Positions 34,372-42,667 are shown, numbered from the stretch's first letter. The stretch is DNA of 64,000 nucleotides from Ga0077555 sp031367895 (GCA_031367895.1 JANLQP010000015.1:21674-85673); one strand, 5' to 3'. Numbers and translations: made by a program. The notes: a model not told the origin generated them from the sequence alone.

Positions 34372-35436
34372 ATGCCGAAACGCCCCCTCTCCCGCCGCAC
34401 GCTTCTCACAGGCGCCGCCGCGACCGCAACGCTGCCCCTCGCGGCGCGCGTGCTCTCGGCCGCGCCGCCGGCCGTCGGCATCACGCCGGAGCTGATCGCG
34501 GCCGCGAAGAAGGAAGGCAAGGTGAACTGGTACTCGGCCATGGACCTCACCATGTCCGAGCAGTACGCGCGCGCTTTCGAGGCAAAGTTTCCCGGCATCA
34601 CGGTGAAGGTCGAACGCTCGGGCGCCGAGCGCGTCTTTTCACGCATCGACCAGGAGTACGCCTCGAAGATCTACAACATCGACATGGTCAATACGACGGA
34701 CGCCGCGCACCCGCTCGCCTGGAAGAATAACGGCTGGCTCGAGCCGTTCTTGACCGAGGACGTCGCGGCGCACTTCCCAGCCGACCACAAGAACCCGGAC
34801 GGCCTCTGGGCGACGCATCGCATCGTCTTCTCGGTGATGGGCTACAACACCAGCCTCGTGAAACCCGAGGACGCGCCGAAGCGCTATGCCGATCTGCTTG
34901 ACCCGAAGTGGATGGCTAAGCTCGTCAAGGCGCATCCGGCCTACTCCGGCGCCACGCTCACAGCCACGCACGCCATGGTTCGCGAGCTCGGCTGGGAATA
35001 CTTCGAGAAGATCGCCAAGCTGAAAGTGCTGCAGGTGCAATCCGGCGTCGATCCGCCGAAGAAGATCGCGCTCGGCGAGCGGGCGGTGATGATCGACGGC
35101 GCCGATTATCTCTTGCTCGCGGCCAAGGACAAGGGCGCGCCGGTCGAAGCGGTTTACGCCGAGGAAGGCGCGCCGATCGTCAACAGCCCGAACGCACTAT
35201 TCAAATCGGCACCCAACCCGAATGCGGCGCGGCTGATTCTGGCGTGGATGTATTCCGCCGAAGGCCAGGCCAAGCTTGTCGAGATCAGCGGGCTTTACGT
35301 GCCGCATAGCAAGGTCGCGGCGAAGTCCGGCCGCCGCCCGCTGTCGTCGATCAAGATCATGCGCGACGACCCCGAAGCCATGTTGACCGACGCCGATGCG
35401 ATCAAGGCGCGCTATGCCGCGATATTCAAGGTGTGA
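34372..35436 (+). CDS. ABC transporter substrate-binding protein, iron(III)-type, paralogue 2
   Basis: 354 residues. The signal SRRTLLTGAAATATLPLAARV is twin-arginine-like. The mature part GITPELIAAAKKEGKVNWYS aligns along its whole length with paralogue 1 (shared PGITVKVERSGAER and LVKPEDAPKRYADLLDPKW blocks). The open frame begins at 34261 within the repeat, but the ATG at 34372 with GGAG upstream gives the proper signal peptide. Two binding proteins feeding one permease would widen ligand range (inference). Confidence 0.87.
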   Translation: MPKRPLSRRTLLTGAAATATLPLAARVLSAAPPAVGITPELIAAAKKEGKVNWYSAMDLTMSEQYARAFEAKFPGITVKVERSGAERVFSRIDQEYASKIYNIDMVNTTDAAHPLAWKNNGWLEPFLTEDVAAHFPADHKNPDGLWATHRIVFSVMGYNTSLVKPEDAPKRYADLLDPKWMAKLVKAHPAYSGATLTATHAMVRELGWEYFEKIAKLKVLQVQSGVDPPKKIALGERAVMIDGADYLLLAAKDKGAPVEAVYAEEGAPIVNSPNALFKSAPNPNAARLILAWMYSAEGQAKLVEISGLYVPHSKVAAKSGRRPLSSIKIMRDDPEAMLTDADAIKARYAAIFKV

Positions 35437-35448
35437 GCGAGGCAATAT

Positions 35449-35487
35449 CCCCTCTCCCCATTGACTGCCCTTGAACGGGGAGAGGGG
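35449..35487. repeat. CCCCTCTCCCC hairpin between binding protein and permease
   Basis: A perfect 11-base stem, CCCCTCTCCCC (35449-35459) with GGGGAGAGGGG (35477-35487), encloses a 17-base loop. The same stem words appear at 34111-34177. Placed just after the second binding-protein stop, it may protect the upstream message and lower expression of the permease. Confidence 0.75.
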
Positions 35488-35512
35488 GAAGGAACACCGG
35501 AGAGCCTGACGT

Positions 35513-37240
35513 ATGACCGACGTTACGATCACCGACGCCCCGCCGTCCCGCCGCCGCGCGTTCGACCTGTCGCAGCCGATCATGCTGCTGGCGGTGGCGC
35601 TGCTCGTCGTGCTGATCGTGCTGCCGATCGCGTGGATCGCGGTCTATGCCTTCCTCGACAAATCGGGCGCGGTGACGCTCGGCAACTTCCATAAGCTCTT
35701 CACCGATCCGACGTTCCTCGATCCGCTCATCACGACGCTCATCATCGCGACGTCGGTCGGCACGCTCTGCTGCCTGATCGCGGCGCCGATGGGCTGGCTC
35801 GTCGCGCGCTCCGACATGCCCGCGCGCGGTCTCGTGCGCACGCTGGTGACGGCGTCGTTCGTCACGCCGCCATTTCTCGGCGCGATCGCCTGGGAGTTGC
35901 TGGCGGCGCCGAACAGCGGTCTCCTCAATCAGGCGTGGCGCGGACTGACAGGCGCGCCGGCCGACGAGCACATCTTCAACATCTACTCACTCGGCGGCCT
36001 CATCTTCGTCATCACCTGTTACACGTTCCCTTATGTGTTCGTGCTGGTCGCCAACGCCCTCGACCGCATTCCCGGTGAGCTCGAAGACGCGTCCGCCATG
36101 CTCGGCGCCAGCTCGCGGACGACGGCGCGGCGCGTCACTATACCCATGGCGTTGCCGGCGATCGTCGCGGGCGCGCTGATCGCGTTCCTGCAGGCGCTCA
36201 ATCTGTTCGGCTCGCCGGCGATCCTGGCGATACCGGCTGGCTTCCATACCCTCACCACCAAGATCTGGAGCCTGTTCCAGTTCCCGCCGAAGCCCGAGCT
36301 CGCCGCCGCCGCCGCGCTGCCGTTGCTGGTGCTCACCGTGCTGCTGTTGCGCGCCCAGGCGATTGTGCTCGGGCGGCGCAGCTACGCGGTCGTCGGCGGC
36401 AAGTATGGCGCGCCACGTCCTGTACCGCTCGGGTTTTTTCGCTGGCCGGCGCTCGGCCTCTGCCTCTTTCTGCTGATGATGCCGGTGTTTTTGCCCTATG
36501 GCGCGCTCTTCAACGCGGCGTTCTCGAAGATCCCTTCGCAGCTAGTGACGTGGTCGACGCTGTCGCTCCAGAACGTGCATTTCACGTTCTTCGAGCTGTC
36601 GCAGACGGGGCACGTCCTGAAAAACACGTTCCTGCTCGGCGCCCTGTCAGCGACGCTCGGCACGCTGCTGGCGCTGGTGATCGCATATCTCGTGGCGCGC
36701 CAGTCCGTGCGTGGCCACAAGCTGCTGGGCTTCCTCGCCACGGCACCAATTGCGATGCCTGGAATCGTGCTCGGCGTCGGCCTGTTCCTCGCCTACACGC
36801 GGCCACCGCTGGTGCTCTACGGCACGCTCTGGATCCTGCTGATCGCCTACATCACGATCGAGCTGCCGGCCGCCTATCAGCAATTGCAATCAGCGTTCCA
36901 CGCCGTGCATCCCGAGCTCGAGGAGGCGAGCCGCATTCTCGGCGCAACGCGGCTGCGCTCGCTGCGCGACATCACGGCGCCGCTGCTGCGGACGGGCGTG
37001 ATCGCGACCTGGTGCTTCATCTTTGTCGCGGTGGTGCGCGAGCTGTCGGCGGCCGTCATCCTGTTCACGTCGGACACCAAGGTTCTCTCGGTGCTGATCT
37101 TCGATCTCAAGGAAAGCGGCGATCTCGGCGCCATCGCGGTGTTGGGCCTCGTCATGCTGGCGCTGACGACGATCGTGATCCTCGCCGCGAACCACATTCC
37201 GGGGCGCTCGCAAGCCGACCGCCTGCGGGCCAACGGGTGA
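35513..37240 (+). CDS. ABC transporter permease, two fused membrane domains (iron-type)
   Basis: 575 residues with about 12 membrane helices, the FbpB/SfuB-like double-length permease. Each half carries an EAA-type loop contacting the ATPase: ELEDASAMLGASSRTTARRV and ELEEASRILGATRLRSLRDI. It follows two binding proteins and would use the ATPase encoded at 28177. GGAG lies upstream of the ATG. The stop overlaps the next start (TGATG). Confidence 0.9.
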   Translation: MTDVTITDAPPSRRRAFDLSQPIMLLAVALLVVLIVLPIAWIAVYAFLDKSGAVTLGNFHKLFTDPTFLDPLITTLIIATSVGTLCCLIAAPMGWLVARSDMPARGLVRTLVTASFVTPPFLGAIAWELLAAPNSGLLNQAWRGLTGAPADEHIFNIYSLGGLIFVITCYTFPYVFVLVANALDRIPGELEDASAMLGASSRTTARRVTIPMALPAIVAGALIAFLQALNLFGSPAILAIPAGFHTLTTKIWSLFQFPPKPELAAAAALPLLVLTVLLLRAQAIVLGRRSYAVVGGKYGAPRPVPLGFFRWPALGLCLFLLMMPVFLPYGALFNAAFSKIPSQLVTWSTLSLQNVHFTFFELSQTGHVLKNTFLLGALSATLGTLLALVIAYLVARQSVRGHKLLGFLATAPIAMPGIVLGVGLFLAYTRPPLVLYGTLWILLIAYITIELPAAYQQLQSAFHAVHPELEEASRILGATRLRSLRDITAPLLRTGVIATWCFIFVAVVRELSAAVILFTSDTKVLSVLIFDLKESGDLGAIAVLGLVMLALTTIVILAANHIPGRSQADRLRANG

Positions 37241-37899
37241 TGGCGGCTGCAGTCACATCGATGCGGGGATTGCGAACAGTCCTGGCGCTGTCGGCCGCGC
37301 TGTTGTGGGCATCGGCACTGCCGGTCCATGCCCAAAATCTGCCGCCTGCGCCGACACTGACACCGGGCGCGGGGCCAGCCCCGCAACGATCCCAGCAAGC
37401 CGCGCCGCAAACGCACGGCGCAGTCCTGCCGATCACCGTGCAGCGCCCGGCCACCGCAACCGCGGCGATCGCGACCCGCCGCGGCGATTTCCGGATCTGG
37501 TACGACCCCTCGCTTTGGCGGCCGGCGCCCGAGTCCGAGGATGGCCGCATCGAACTCCGCCATCCGAATGGCCAGGGCGTGGTGGTTATCATTCCGGAAG
37601 GCACGCCGCTGCCGCTGGTTGCGCTGCGGACCGCAGCGATCGAGAATGCCAGGCGCACCGCGCCCGATGCCCGAATCGTGGCTGAGCAGACCCGGCGCAT
37701 CGCCAACCGCGATGTGCTGCTTTTGCAGATTGAGGGAACGCTGAGCGCCGGCAACCGCGCCGTCACTTATCTCGGTCACTATTTTGGCGATCCACGCGGC
37801 AGCATCCAGGTGGTCGCGGCCACCGCGCAGCGCGATTTCGAGCGGCTCCGAACAGCTCTGCAGGACGCGATCGACGGCCTTGATCTCAACCGGCCTTGA
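37240..37899 (+). CDS. Hypothetical exported protein
   Basis: 219 residues from the ATG that overlaps the permease stop; an ATG at 37261 is an alternative. A signal peptide (LRTVLALSAALLWASALPVHAQ) is followed by a Pro-rich linker and a globular domain. The domain has RRGDFRIWYDPSLWRP, GVVVIIPEGTPLPLVALRT and NRAVTYLGHYFGDPRGSIQ, and resembles small exported stress or lipoprotein-like domains but no family I can name. Coupling to the transporter suggests co-expression. Confidence 0.7.
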   Translation: MAAAVTSMRGLRTVLALSAALLWASALPVHAQNLPPAPTLTPGAGPAPQRSQQAAPQTHGAVLPITVQRPATATAAIATRRGDFRIWYDPSLWRPAPESEDGRIELRHPNGQGVVVIIPEGTPLPLVALRTAAIENARRTAPDARIVAEQTRRIANRDVLLLQIEGTLSAGNRAVTYLGHYFGDPRGSIQVVAATAQRDFERLRTALQDAIDGLDLNRP

Positions 37900-37906
37900 T
37901 CGGGTC

Positions 37907-37972
37907 GGGGTCAGACCGCTTGCCTGTCCGCCCGCGATCGACCATCAACACATCGACCAGGGGTCAGACCCC
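37907..37972. repeat. GGGGTCAGACC repeat pair upstream of rpe
   Basis: A partial word GGGGTCAGACC at 37907-37917 and the full palindrome GGGGTCAGACCCC at 37960-37972 flank the short gap before rpe. They are close variants of the arms at 5943-6002 and may be copies of one dispersed element or simple terminators. Confidence 0.5.
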
Positions 37973-37993
37973 AGTTCATCACGGAGCCGACGC

Positions 37994-38659
37994 ATGCCCA
38001 CACCCATTCTCATCGCACCGTCGATCCTCTCGGCCGACTTCGCGCGGCTCGGCGAGGAGGTCCGCGCCATCGACGCCGCCGGCGGCGATTGGATCCACAT
38101 CGACGTCATGGACGGCCATTTCGTGCCGAACATCACGATCGGCCCGGGCGTGGTCGCCGCGCTGCGTCCGCACACGACAAAGCTGTTCGACGTGCATCTG
38201 ATGATCGCGCCGGTCGATCCCTACATCGAGGCGTTCGCCAAGGCCGGCTCCGACATCATCACCGTACACGCGGAGGCCGGGCCGCATCTCGATCGCTCGC
38301 TGCAATTGATCCGTAGCCTCGGCAAGAAGGCTGGCGTTTCGCTGAACCCATCGACGCCGGAAACTGTGTTGGAATATGTGCTCGATCGGCTGGACCTGAT
38401 CCTGGTGATGACCGTCAATCCGGGCTTCGGCGGCCAGGCCTTCATCCGCGCCATGACCGAGAAGATGGCCCGCGTGCGTGCGATGGTCGGAAAACGCCCG
38501 ATCCACATCGAGATCGACGGCGGCGTCAATCCGGAGACGGCGGCACTGTGCGCTAAGGCCGGCGCCGACGTTCTGGTCGCAGGCAACGCGGTCTTCAATG
38601 GTGGCAAATACGCCGAAAACATCGCCGCCATCCGCAACGCGGCTGAAAGCGCGCGGTAG
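37994..38659 (+). CDS. rpe: Ribulose-phosphate 3-epimerase
   Basis: 221 residues, TIM barrel. Interconverts ribulose 5-phosphate and xylulose 5-phosphate in the pentose phosphate and Calvin pathways. It starts IAPSILSADFARLGEEV. Metal and catalytic residues lie in WIHIDVMDGHFVPNITIG, LFDVHLMI, VMTVNPGFGGQAFI and IEIDGGVN. The ATG at 37994 follows CGGAG; an upstream extension to 37784 has no support. Confidence 0.96.
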   Translation: MPTPILIAPSILSADFARLGEEVRAIDAAGGDWIHIDVMDGHFVPNITIGPGVVAALRPHTTKLFDVHLMIAPVDPYIEAFAKAGSDIITVHAEAGPHLDRSLQLIRSLGKKAGVSLNPSTPETVLEYVLDRLDLILVMTVNPGFGGQAFIRAMTEKMARVRAMVGKRPIHIEIDGGVNPETAALCAKAGADVLVAGNAVFNGGKYAENIAAIRNAAESAR

Positions 38660-38669
38660 CTTTTCGCGA

Positions 38670-39158
38670 CTACTTCACCACCACTTTCCCGGGCCAGTTG
38701 GCGTCGCCTTTTTTGACATTGCCAGCAATGTCCTGCTCCCAGCCCTTCTGTACGTCTTTGTTGTAGTTGAGATAAAGCTTGCCGCCGCTCATCGTCCAAG
38801 CGTTCGGATCGCCCTTCGCGGTGTAGCCGTTTGCGACCGCCCAGGCGCAATGGCCGCCATACTGGGGCGCGTATTTCGCAGGCTCAGCCTTGAATGCATC
38901 GCGGTTGGCTGCGCTCGCGAAACGCCATGTCGCGCCCTCGTGCGTGACCGTGATGTCGGCCTTGCCCGGCACGGGCTTGCCCACAGTGAAGTAGGCGACC
39001 GGATCGTAGCCGCCGACCGCCACGCCCTTGACGATGCCGGTGTAAACGGCCGGCGGGTTCGACCGTTGCGCTGCGGCCGGATGCAATGCGAACGTCGCGG
39101 CAAGGGCCATCGCGGTCGCAGCCAACAGGCATGTGCGGCGGATGCGTGAAGTGGTCAT
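38670..39158 (-). CDS. Exported YHS-domain protein
   Basis: 162 residues. The signal peptide ends near ALHPAAAQ. The YHS domain reads VAVGGYDPVAYFTVGKPVPG and then TWRFASAANRDAFKAEPAKY, with YGGHCAWAVANG following. YHS domains are small metal-associated modules, here periplasmic and of unknown target. It is convergent with rpe, ten bases apart. Confidence 0.88.
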   Translation of the reverse strand: MTTSRIRRTCLLAATAMALAATFALHPAAAQRSNPPAVYTGIVKGVAVGGYDPVAYFTVGKPVPGKADITVTHEGATWRFASAANRDAFKAEPAKYAPQYGGHCAWAVANGYTAKGDPNAWTMSGGKLYLNYNKDVQKGWEQDIAGNVKKGDANWPGKVVVK

Positions 39159-39274
39159 CGGCGTGTTGCTCCCGGGATCAAGCGTGATGTCGCCCGATCA
39201 TGCCGAAGTTGCGCCTCATCAGCCAACCAACATTCGTTGAATGACGTGTGATCGGCGCATTCCCTGACGGGCTG

Positions 39275-40012
39275 CTACTTCTCGAGCCGCTGCGCCAAAA
39301 GATCCGGCCGCCGCTCGCGGGTGATGCGCTCCGCTTCGGCGCGGCGCCATTTCGCGATGCCACCGTGATCGCCCGATAGCAGGATGTCCGGAATCTGCCG
39401 CCCTTCCCAGTCGCGCGGTCGCGTGAACTGCGGATACTCGAGCCGGCCGTCCTCGAAGCTCTCTTCGGCCAGCGACCGCGGTTGGCCGATGACGCCCGGC
39501 AGGAGGCGCACGCAAGCGTCGATCAGCACCATCGCCGCCAGTTCGCCGCCCGAAAGTACGTAATCGCCGATCGAAATCTCGCGTAAGGCCCGCGCTTCGA
39601 TCACGCGCTCGTCAACGCCCTCGAAGCGGCCGGCCAGCAGAATAACGCCGGGACCGGCGGCAAGTTCACGCACCAGCGGCTGCGACAGCGGCTCGCCGCG
39701 CGGCGACAGATAGAGCAGCGGCAGGTCGCTGGCGCCGACGCGCGCATGGTCGATGGCCGGCCCCAGCACGTCGGCGCGCAGCACCATGCCGGCACCGCCT
39801 CCTGCAGGCGTGTCGTCGACTTGGGCGTGCCGGCCAATGCCGTGATGTCGGATGTTCTGCGCGTCGAGTTGCCAGGCGCCAGAGGTCAAAGCCTGACCCG
39901 AGAGAGAAACACCGAGCGGCCCCGGAAACATTTCCGGGAACAGTGTCAGCACGCGCGCGCGCCAGGGCTCGCGGTGCGGGCCGGGATCTTCAGATGGGGC
40001 GTCGATCGGCAA
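39275..40012 (-). CDS. trmD: tRNA (guanine37-N1)-methyltransferase
   Basis: 245 residues, SPOUT-fold enzyme that methylates G37 next to the anticodon. Segments: RVLTLFPEMFPGPLG, DDTPAGGGAGMVLRADV, ILLAGRFEGVDERVIE and the knot SIGDYVLSGGELAAMVLID, then PDILLSGDHGGIAKWRR. The longest frame starts with TTG at 40012; no ATG lies between it and the conserved core, so a TTG or a downstream GTG start is used. The usual partners rpsP, rimM and rplS are not adjacent. Confidence 0.95.
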   Translation of the reverse strand: MPIDAPSEDPGPHREPWRARVLTLFPEMFPGPLGVSLSGQALTSGAWQLDAQNIRHHGIGRHAQVDDTPAGGGAGMVLRADVLGPAIDHARVGASDLPLLYLSPRGEPLSQPLVRELAAGPGVILLAGRFEGVDERVIEARALREISIGDYVLSGGELAAMVLIDACVRLLPGVIGQPRSLAEESFEDGRLEYPQFTRPRDWEGRQIPDILLSGDHGGIAKWRRAEAERITRERRPDLLAQRLEK

Positions 40013-40075
40013 GGGAGGCTCCTCCGCGGCAGTCGCGGAGTTCTCCTACCACACCGAAGTGCCGGTCACCGCAAG

Positions 40076-40414
40076 TCAGCGGCGAACCGACTGGCCTTGC
40101 GCATCATAGCAGCCGGCGATGCACACCGTGCCGACGTTCGGGGCGGCGGCCAGCGGCTCCAACTTGGCGGTGACCGCAACGGGCACCGGCTCGGCTGATG
40201 CAGTGGCAGACGAGGCGAACGGCGAGGCAGCCATCGGTGCCGTCGGCTCGGTTTGTTTTTCGTCTTTGCTGCGCGACGACCGTTCTGCGAACTTGCCGAT
40301 GGTCCGGACCGCGCCGAAACTGACGCCCTTCCGCGCCGATGCCTCGACGGGCATCATGACGAGAACGAGCGCCGCGGAAAGGCCGAGCAGGCTGATTTTG
40401 CGGTGATGCAACAT
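40076..40414 (-). CDS. Hypothetical small exported protein
   Basis: 112 residues. It starts MLHHRKISLLGLSAALVLVM, a signal peptide ending near VEASA. The mature part is Ala/Pro/Thr-rich and ends with a Cys-Ile-Ala-Gly-Cys motif near the C-terminus (VGTVCIAGCYDAQG). No family is recognised. It is followed by trmD after 63 bases. The paired cysteines may form a disulfide or bind a ligand. Confidence 0.6.
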   Translation of the reverse strand: MLHHRKISLLGLSAALVLVMMPVEASARKGVSFGAVRTIGKFAERSSRSKDEKQTEPTAPMAASPFASSATASAEPVPVAVTAKLEPLAAAPNVGTVCIAGCYDAQGQSVRR

Positions 40415-40592
40415 TGGGAACCCCCGAGCCGAACTGGCTGACCTCTGATTTTTCGAAGGTTAGTGGGAAGCAATTAACATGCAGGCATGCCGCGACCGCT
40501 GCCCGTCATCAAACGTAAAACCTGGTAAAATCCGTCCTAATGCTGGCTTTGCGCGGCCGACGCGCAATCCGGTCAGCGCGACTTTGGCAAAC

Positions 40593-41012
40593 TCAGTCGA
40601 CGCTGATGCGTTTGTTACGCCCGCGCTTGATGTCGCTGCGCCGCACCTTGGAGTCGATGCGCCGCTCCTTCGATGCCTTGGTCGGCCGCGTCTTGACGCG
40701 CCGCTTCGGTTCCTTGCGGGCCTCTTCTACCATCTCATGCAGGCGCTCGCGCGCGTCGGACCGGTTCTGCTCCTGATTCCGGAACCGGTCGGCACGTATG
40801 ACAATGACGCCGTCTTTCGTCAGCCGATGGCCGGCGATCTTGGCGAGGCGGACACGCACCGGCTCCGACAGACTCGGCGATTGGCGCACATCAAAACGGA
40901 GTTCGACGGCGGTCGAGACCTTATTGACGTTCTGCCCGCCAGGGCCCGACGCACGGATGAACTGCTCCGAGAGTTCGGTTTCAGGGATGATGATGATCCA
41001 GTGGCGACTCAT
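40593..41012 (-). CDS. arfB: Alternative ribosome-rescue factor ArfB (peptidyl-tRNA hydrolase)
   Basis: 139 residues. The GGQ motif ASGPGGQNVNKVSTAVELRF occurs near the N-terminus, without the codon-recognition domains of release factors. The C-terminal tail is strongly basic (RRVKTRPTKASKERRID and RRSDIKRGRNKR), as needed to enter the empty mRNA channel. The ATG at 41012 (MSRHWIIIIPETEL) is chosen over 41099, since it gives the usual length. It frees stalled ribosomes lacking a stop codon. Confidence 0.93.
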   Translation of the reverse strand: MSRHWIIIIPETELSEQFIRASGPGGQNVNKVSTAVELRFDVRQSPSLSEPVRVRLAKIAGHRLTKDGVIVIRADRFRNQEQNRSDARERLHEMVEEARKEPKRRVKTRPTKASKERRIDSKVRRSDIKRGRNKRISVD

Positions 41013-41099
41013 GCCGCAAGCATAGCGGTTCGAGGGGCCGGTGTCGTCGATTTCTGGAAAAATCAGTGGCTGGTCAACAAGTAACACTCGATAAACCAA

Positions 41100-41378
41100 C
41101 CGCTTCTGACTCTTATTATGAAAATTGGCGCAATAAAAATACTGTGATCTCAGATTAATTTCAGATTAGCCGTGCAGTCCAGAATAGATTCGCGAAGACT
41201 ATCGTAAAATCTTCCACGTTTACGTCTTGGTTACGTACCGCATATTTGCATTTTTACTTGTTGTTCATGCGTCGGCGGTAAGTTGGCTTCAGTTCAGCAC
41301 GGCAACTGAGAGACAGCCGGCGGACGAGACGCAAAAGCGTCAAATAGTGAAGCTGTAGCAGAGTTGGGAGAATACACC
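41100..41378. promoter_or_regulatory. AT-rich region upstream of the Flp pilin gene
   Basis: Around 41095-41255 the sequence is clearly AT-richer than the window, with repeated CAGATTA words (41152-41169) and several A/T runs. It is non-coding and probably holds the promoter of the pilin gene and a binding region for a nucleoid-type regulator. I could not place -35/-10 boxes with confidence. A GGGAGA ribosome binding site precedes the ATG. Confidence 0.45.
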
Positions 41379-41543
41379 ATGAAGACCCTGAACCAGTTCG
41401 TGAAGTGTGAGTCGGGCGCAACGGCCATCGAATACGGCCTCATCGGCGCCCTCATCGGCGTCGTCATCATCGCTGCCGTGACCACGGTCGGCACCGACGT
41501 CAAGACGACCTTCGAGAAGATCTCGTCGGGCATCAAGCGCTGA
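41379..41543 (+). CDS. Flp/Fap family type IVb pilin
   Basis: 54 residues, too short for a standard open-frame cutoff. It reads MKTLNQFVKCESGATAIEYG, then LIGALIGVVIIAAVTTVG. The Gly-Ala-Thr-Ala-Ile-Glu-Tyr-Gly motif is the prepilin peptidase site and Glu5 of Flp pilins, followed by the hydrophobic assembly helix. GGGAGA lies eight bases upstream and a strong terminator follows. No tad/cpa assembly genes are present in the window, so this is an isolated copy that must use machinery encoded elsewhere. Confidence 0.92.
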   Translation: MKTLNQFVKCESGATAIEYGLIGALIGVVIIAAVTTVGTDVKTTFEKISSGIKR

Positions 41544-41553
41544 TCGCGCTTCG

Positions 41554-41640
41554 GTCTGCCTCGCTCAAAGCGAGGCAGACGACCTCGAAAGCCGCTCGGT
41601 TCCTTCGGGAGCCGGGCGGCTTTCGCGTTTTGGGGAACGC
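41554..41640 (+). terminator. Two consecutive hairpins after the Flp pilin gene
   Basis: GTCTGCCTCGC (41554-41564) pairs perfectly with GCGAGGCAGAC (41570-41580) around a five-base loop. A second hairpin with AAAGCCGC/GCGGCTTT arms follows (about 41588-41625) and ends in TTTCGCGTTTT. Together they form a tandem intrinsic terminator that would insulate the highly expressed pilin message from the convergent GntR gene. Confidence 0.75.
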
Positions 41641-41659
41641 TTGCGCCGGAGAGGCTGGA

Positions 41660-42355
41660 TCACCGCAGGGCGGCAGCCCGCGTAAACGCTTCCGTATAGT
41701 CTATCAGCTGGTCGGACGCTGTTGCCGCTGCGACTGCATCGCCATCTGCAATGGCACGCGCCTGGTCGCCGTGCAGTCTGGCACACAGCGGTAGATCGGC
41801 CGTTTGCGCGTAATGCTGGTACCAGAAGCGCCGCGAGTGCCCATTGATGAGGCGCATCGCACCGGCGGCAAACTCGTTGTGCGCCGCGTCCGTCATCAAA
41901 AGGTTGTGCGCACGATCGAGCCGCATGAAGGCGATGTCGTCGCTGCCGGCCGCCGCCGCGTCCATGCCGGCTGCAATCTCACGAAAGGCTAGGCGTTGCC
42001 CCGCCGTGGCACGTGCCGCTGCCGTCCGGCTCAACAGCCGCTCGAGCTCGCGCCGCACCTCCAGCACCAGCAATTGCTGCTTCGGCTCCGTTGCCGATAC
42101 GAGAATGCCGCGCCTGGGTAGAATGGCGACAAGCCCCTCGCGCGCCAGCCGCTGCAAAGCCTCGCGGATCGGTGTGCGGCCGAGGCCAAGTTGCTCAGCC
42201 AGCGCGTGTTCGGACAGGAACTCCCCGGGTTTCAGGCGGAGCGTAACGATGCACTCTTCCAGTGCCGCGTAGGCCTGCTCGGTGAGCGGAGGCACGGTCG
42301 CTGGCTGGTCGGCCGGGCCAGTAACCCTCGCTTGCTCGCTCGCGATTTGCGCCAT
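41660..42355 (-). CDS. GntR-family transcriptional regulator with FCD domain
   Basis: 231 residues. N-terminal winged helix: TEQAYAALEECIVTLRLKPG then LSEHALAEQLGLGRTPIREA and LAREGLVAILPRRGI. The C-terminal FCD ligand domain has LEVRRELERLLSRTAAARA, FMRLDRAHNLLMTDAAHNEF and a final histidine near LCARLHGDQARAIADGD. Such proteins typically repress catabolic operons and respond to small carboxylates. No target operon is obvious; the neighbouring inverted repeat at 42580-42667 is a possible site. Confidence 0.92.
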   Translation of the reverse strand: MAQIASEQARVTGPADQPATVPPLTEQAYAALEECIVTLRLKPGEFLSEHALAEQLGLGRTPIREALQRLAREGLVAILPRRGILVSATEPKQQLLVLEVRRELERLLSRTAAARATAGQRLAFREIAAGMDAAAAGSDDIAFMRLDRAHNLLMTDAAHNEFAAGAMRLINGHSRRFWYQHYAQTADLPLCARLHGDQARAIADGDAVAAATASDQLIDYTEAFTRAAALR

Positions 42356-42393
42356 CTTGTTTTACCCAGGCACGTAGTTTCGAGTGGATGGCA

Positions 42394-42552
42394 TCAACAA
42401 ATCTGCCTTCTCGTCTGCACCATCTTGGCCGACGCCTCGTAGTCTTCTTCTTTGACTGTGTAGGAGTGTTCGTCGCCTGGGAACGAACTCTCTTCGACGT
42501 CCTTGAGCTTCTGCGTCGGCCATGGCGTCAGCTTTCGGATGCGATGAATCAT
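42394..42552 (-). CDS. Possible small protein of 52 residues
   Basis: An open frame reads MIHRIRKLTPWPTQKLKDVE and ends in MVQTRRQIC. The composition (acidic patch FPGDEHSYTVKEEDYEASAK) looks protein-like. However, there is no convincing ribosome binding site and no family is recognised. It may be the remnant of a larger gene, since the frame stays open upstream without a start. Low confidence. Confidence 0.2.
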   Translation of the reverse strand: MIHRIRKLTPWPTQKLKDVEESSFPGDEHSYTVKEEDYEASAKMVQTRRQIC

Positions 42553-42579
42553 CGTGATATATCTCGGCCATGGTAGCTC

Positions 42580-42667
42580 ATTCCCGGTCTGAGCAAAATG
42601 CCGCTTGATTGCGCATCGGCCGGAAGTTTGGAACGGGGCAAAGTTCTCAATCTTTCAGACCGGGAAT
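42580..42667. repeat. 88-base element with 13-base perfect terminal inverted repeats
   Basis: ATTCCCGGTCTGA (42580-42592) is mirrored exactly by TCAGACCGGGAAT (42655-42667), with 62 bases between. No target duplication is evident and no gene fits inside. It could be a miniature transposon-like element, a long-range operator pair for the adjacent GntR regulator, or a large hairpin RNA. Confidence 0.65.

Noticed and set aside
42362..42571. 69-codon minus frame upstream of the GntR gene
   Set aside because: Arg-rich shadow-like composition; a different frame (42394-42552) looks more protein-like but is itself uncertain.
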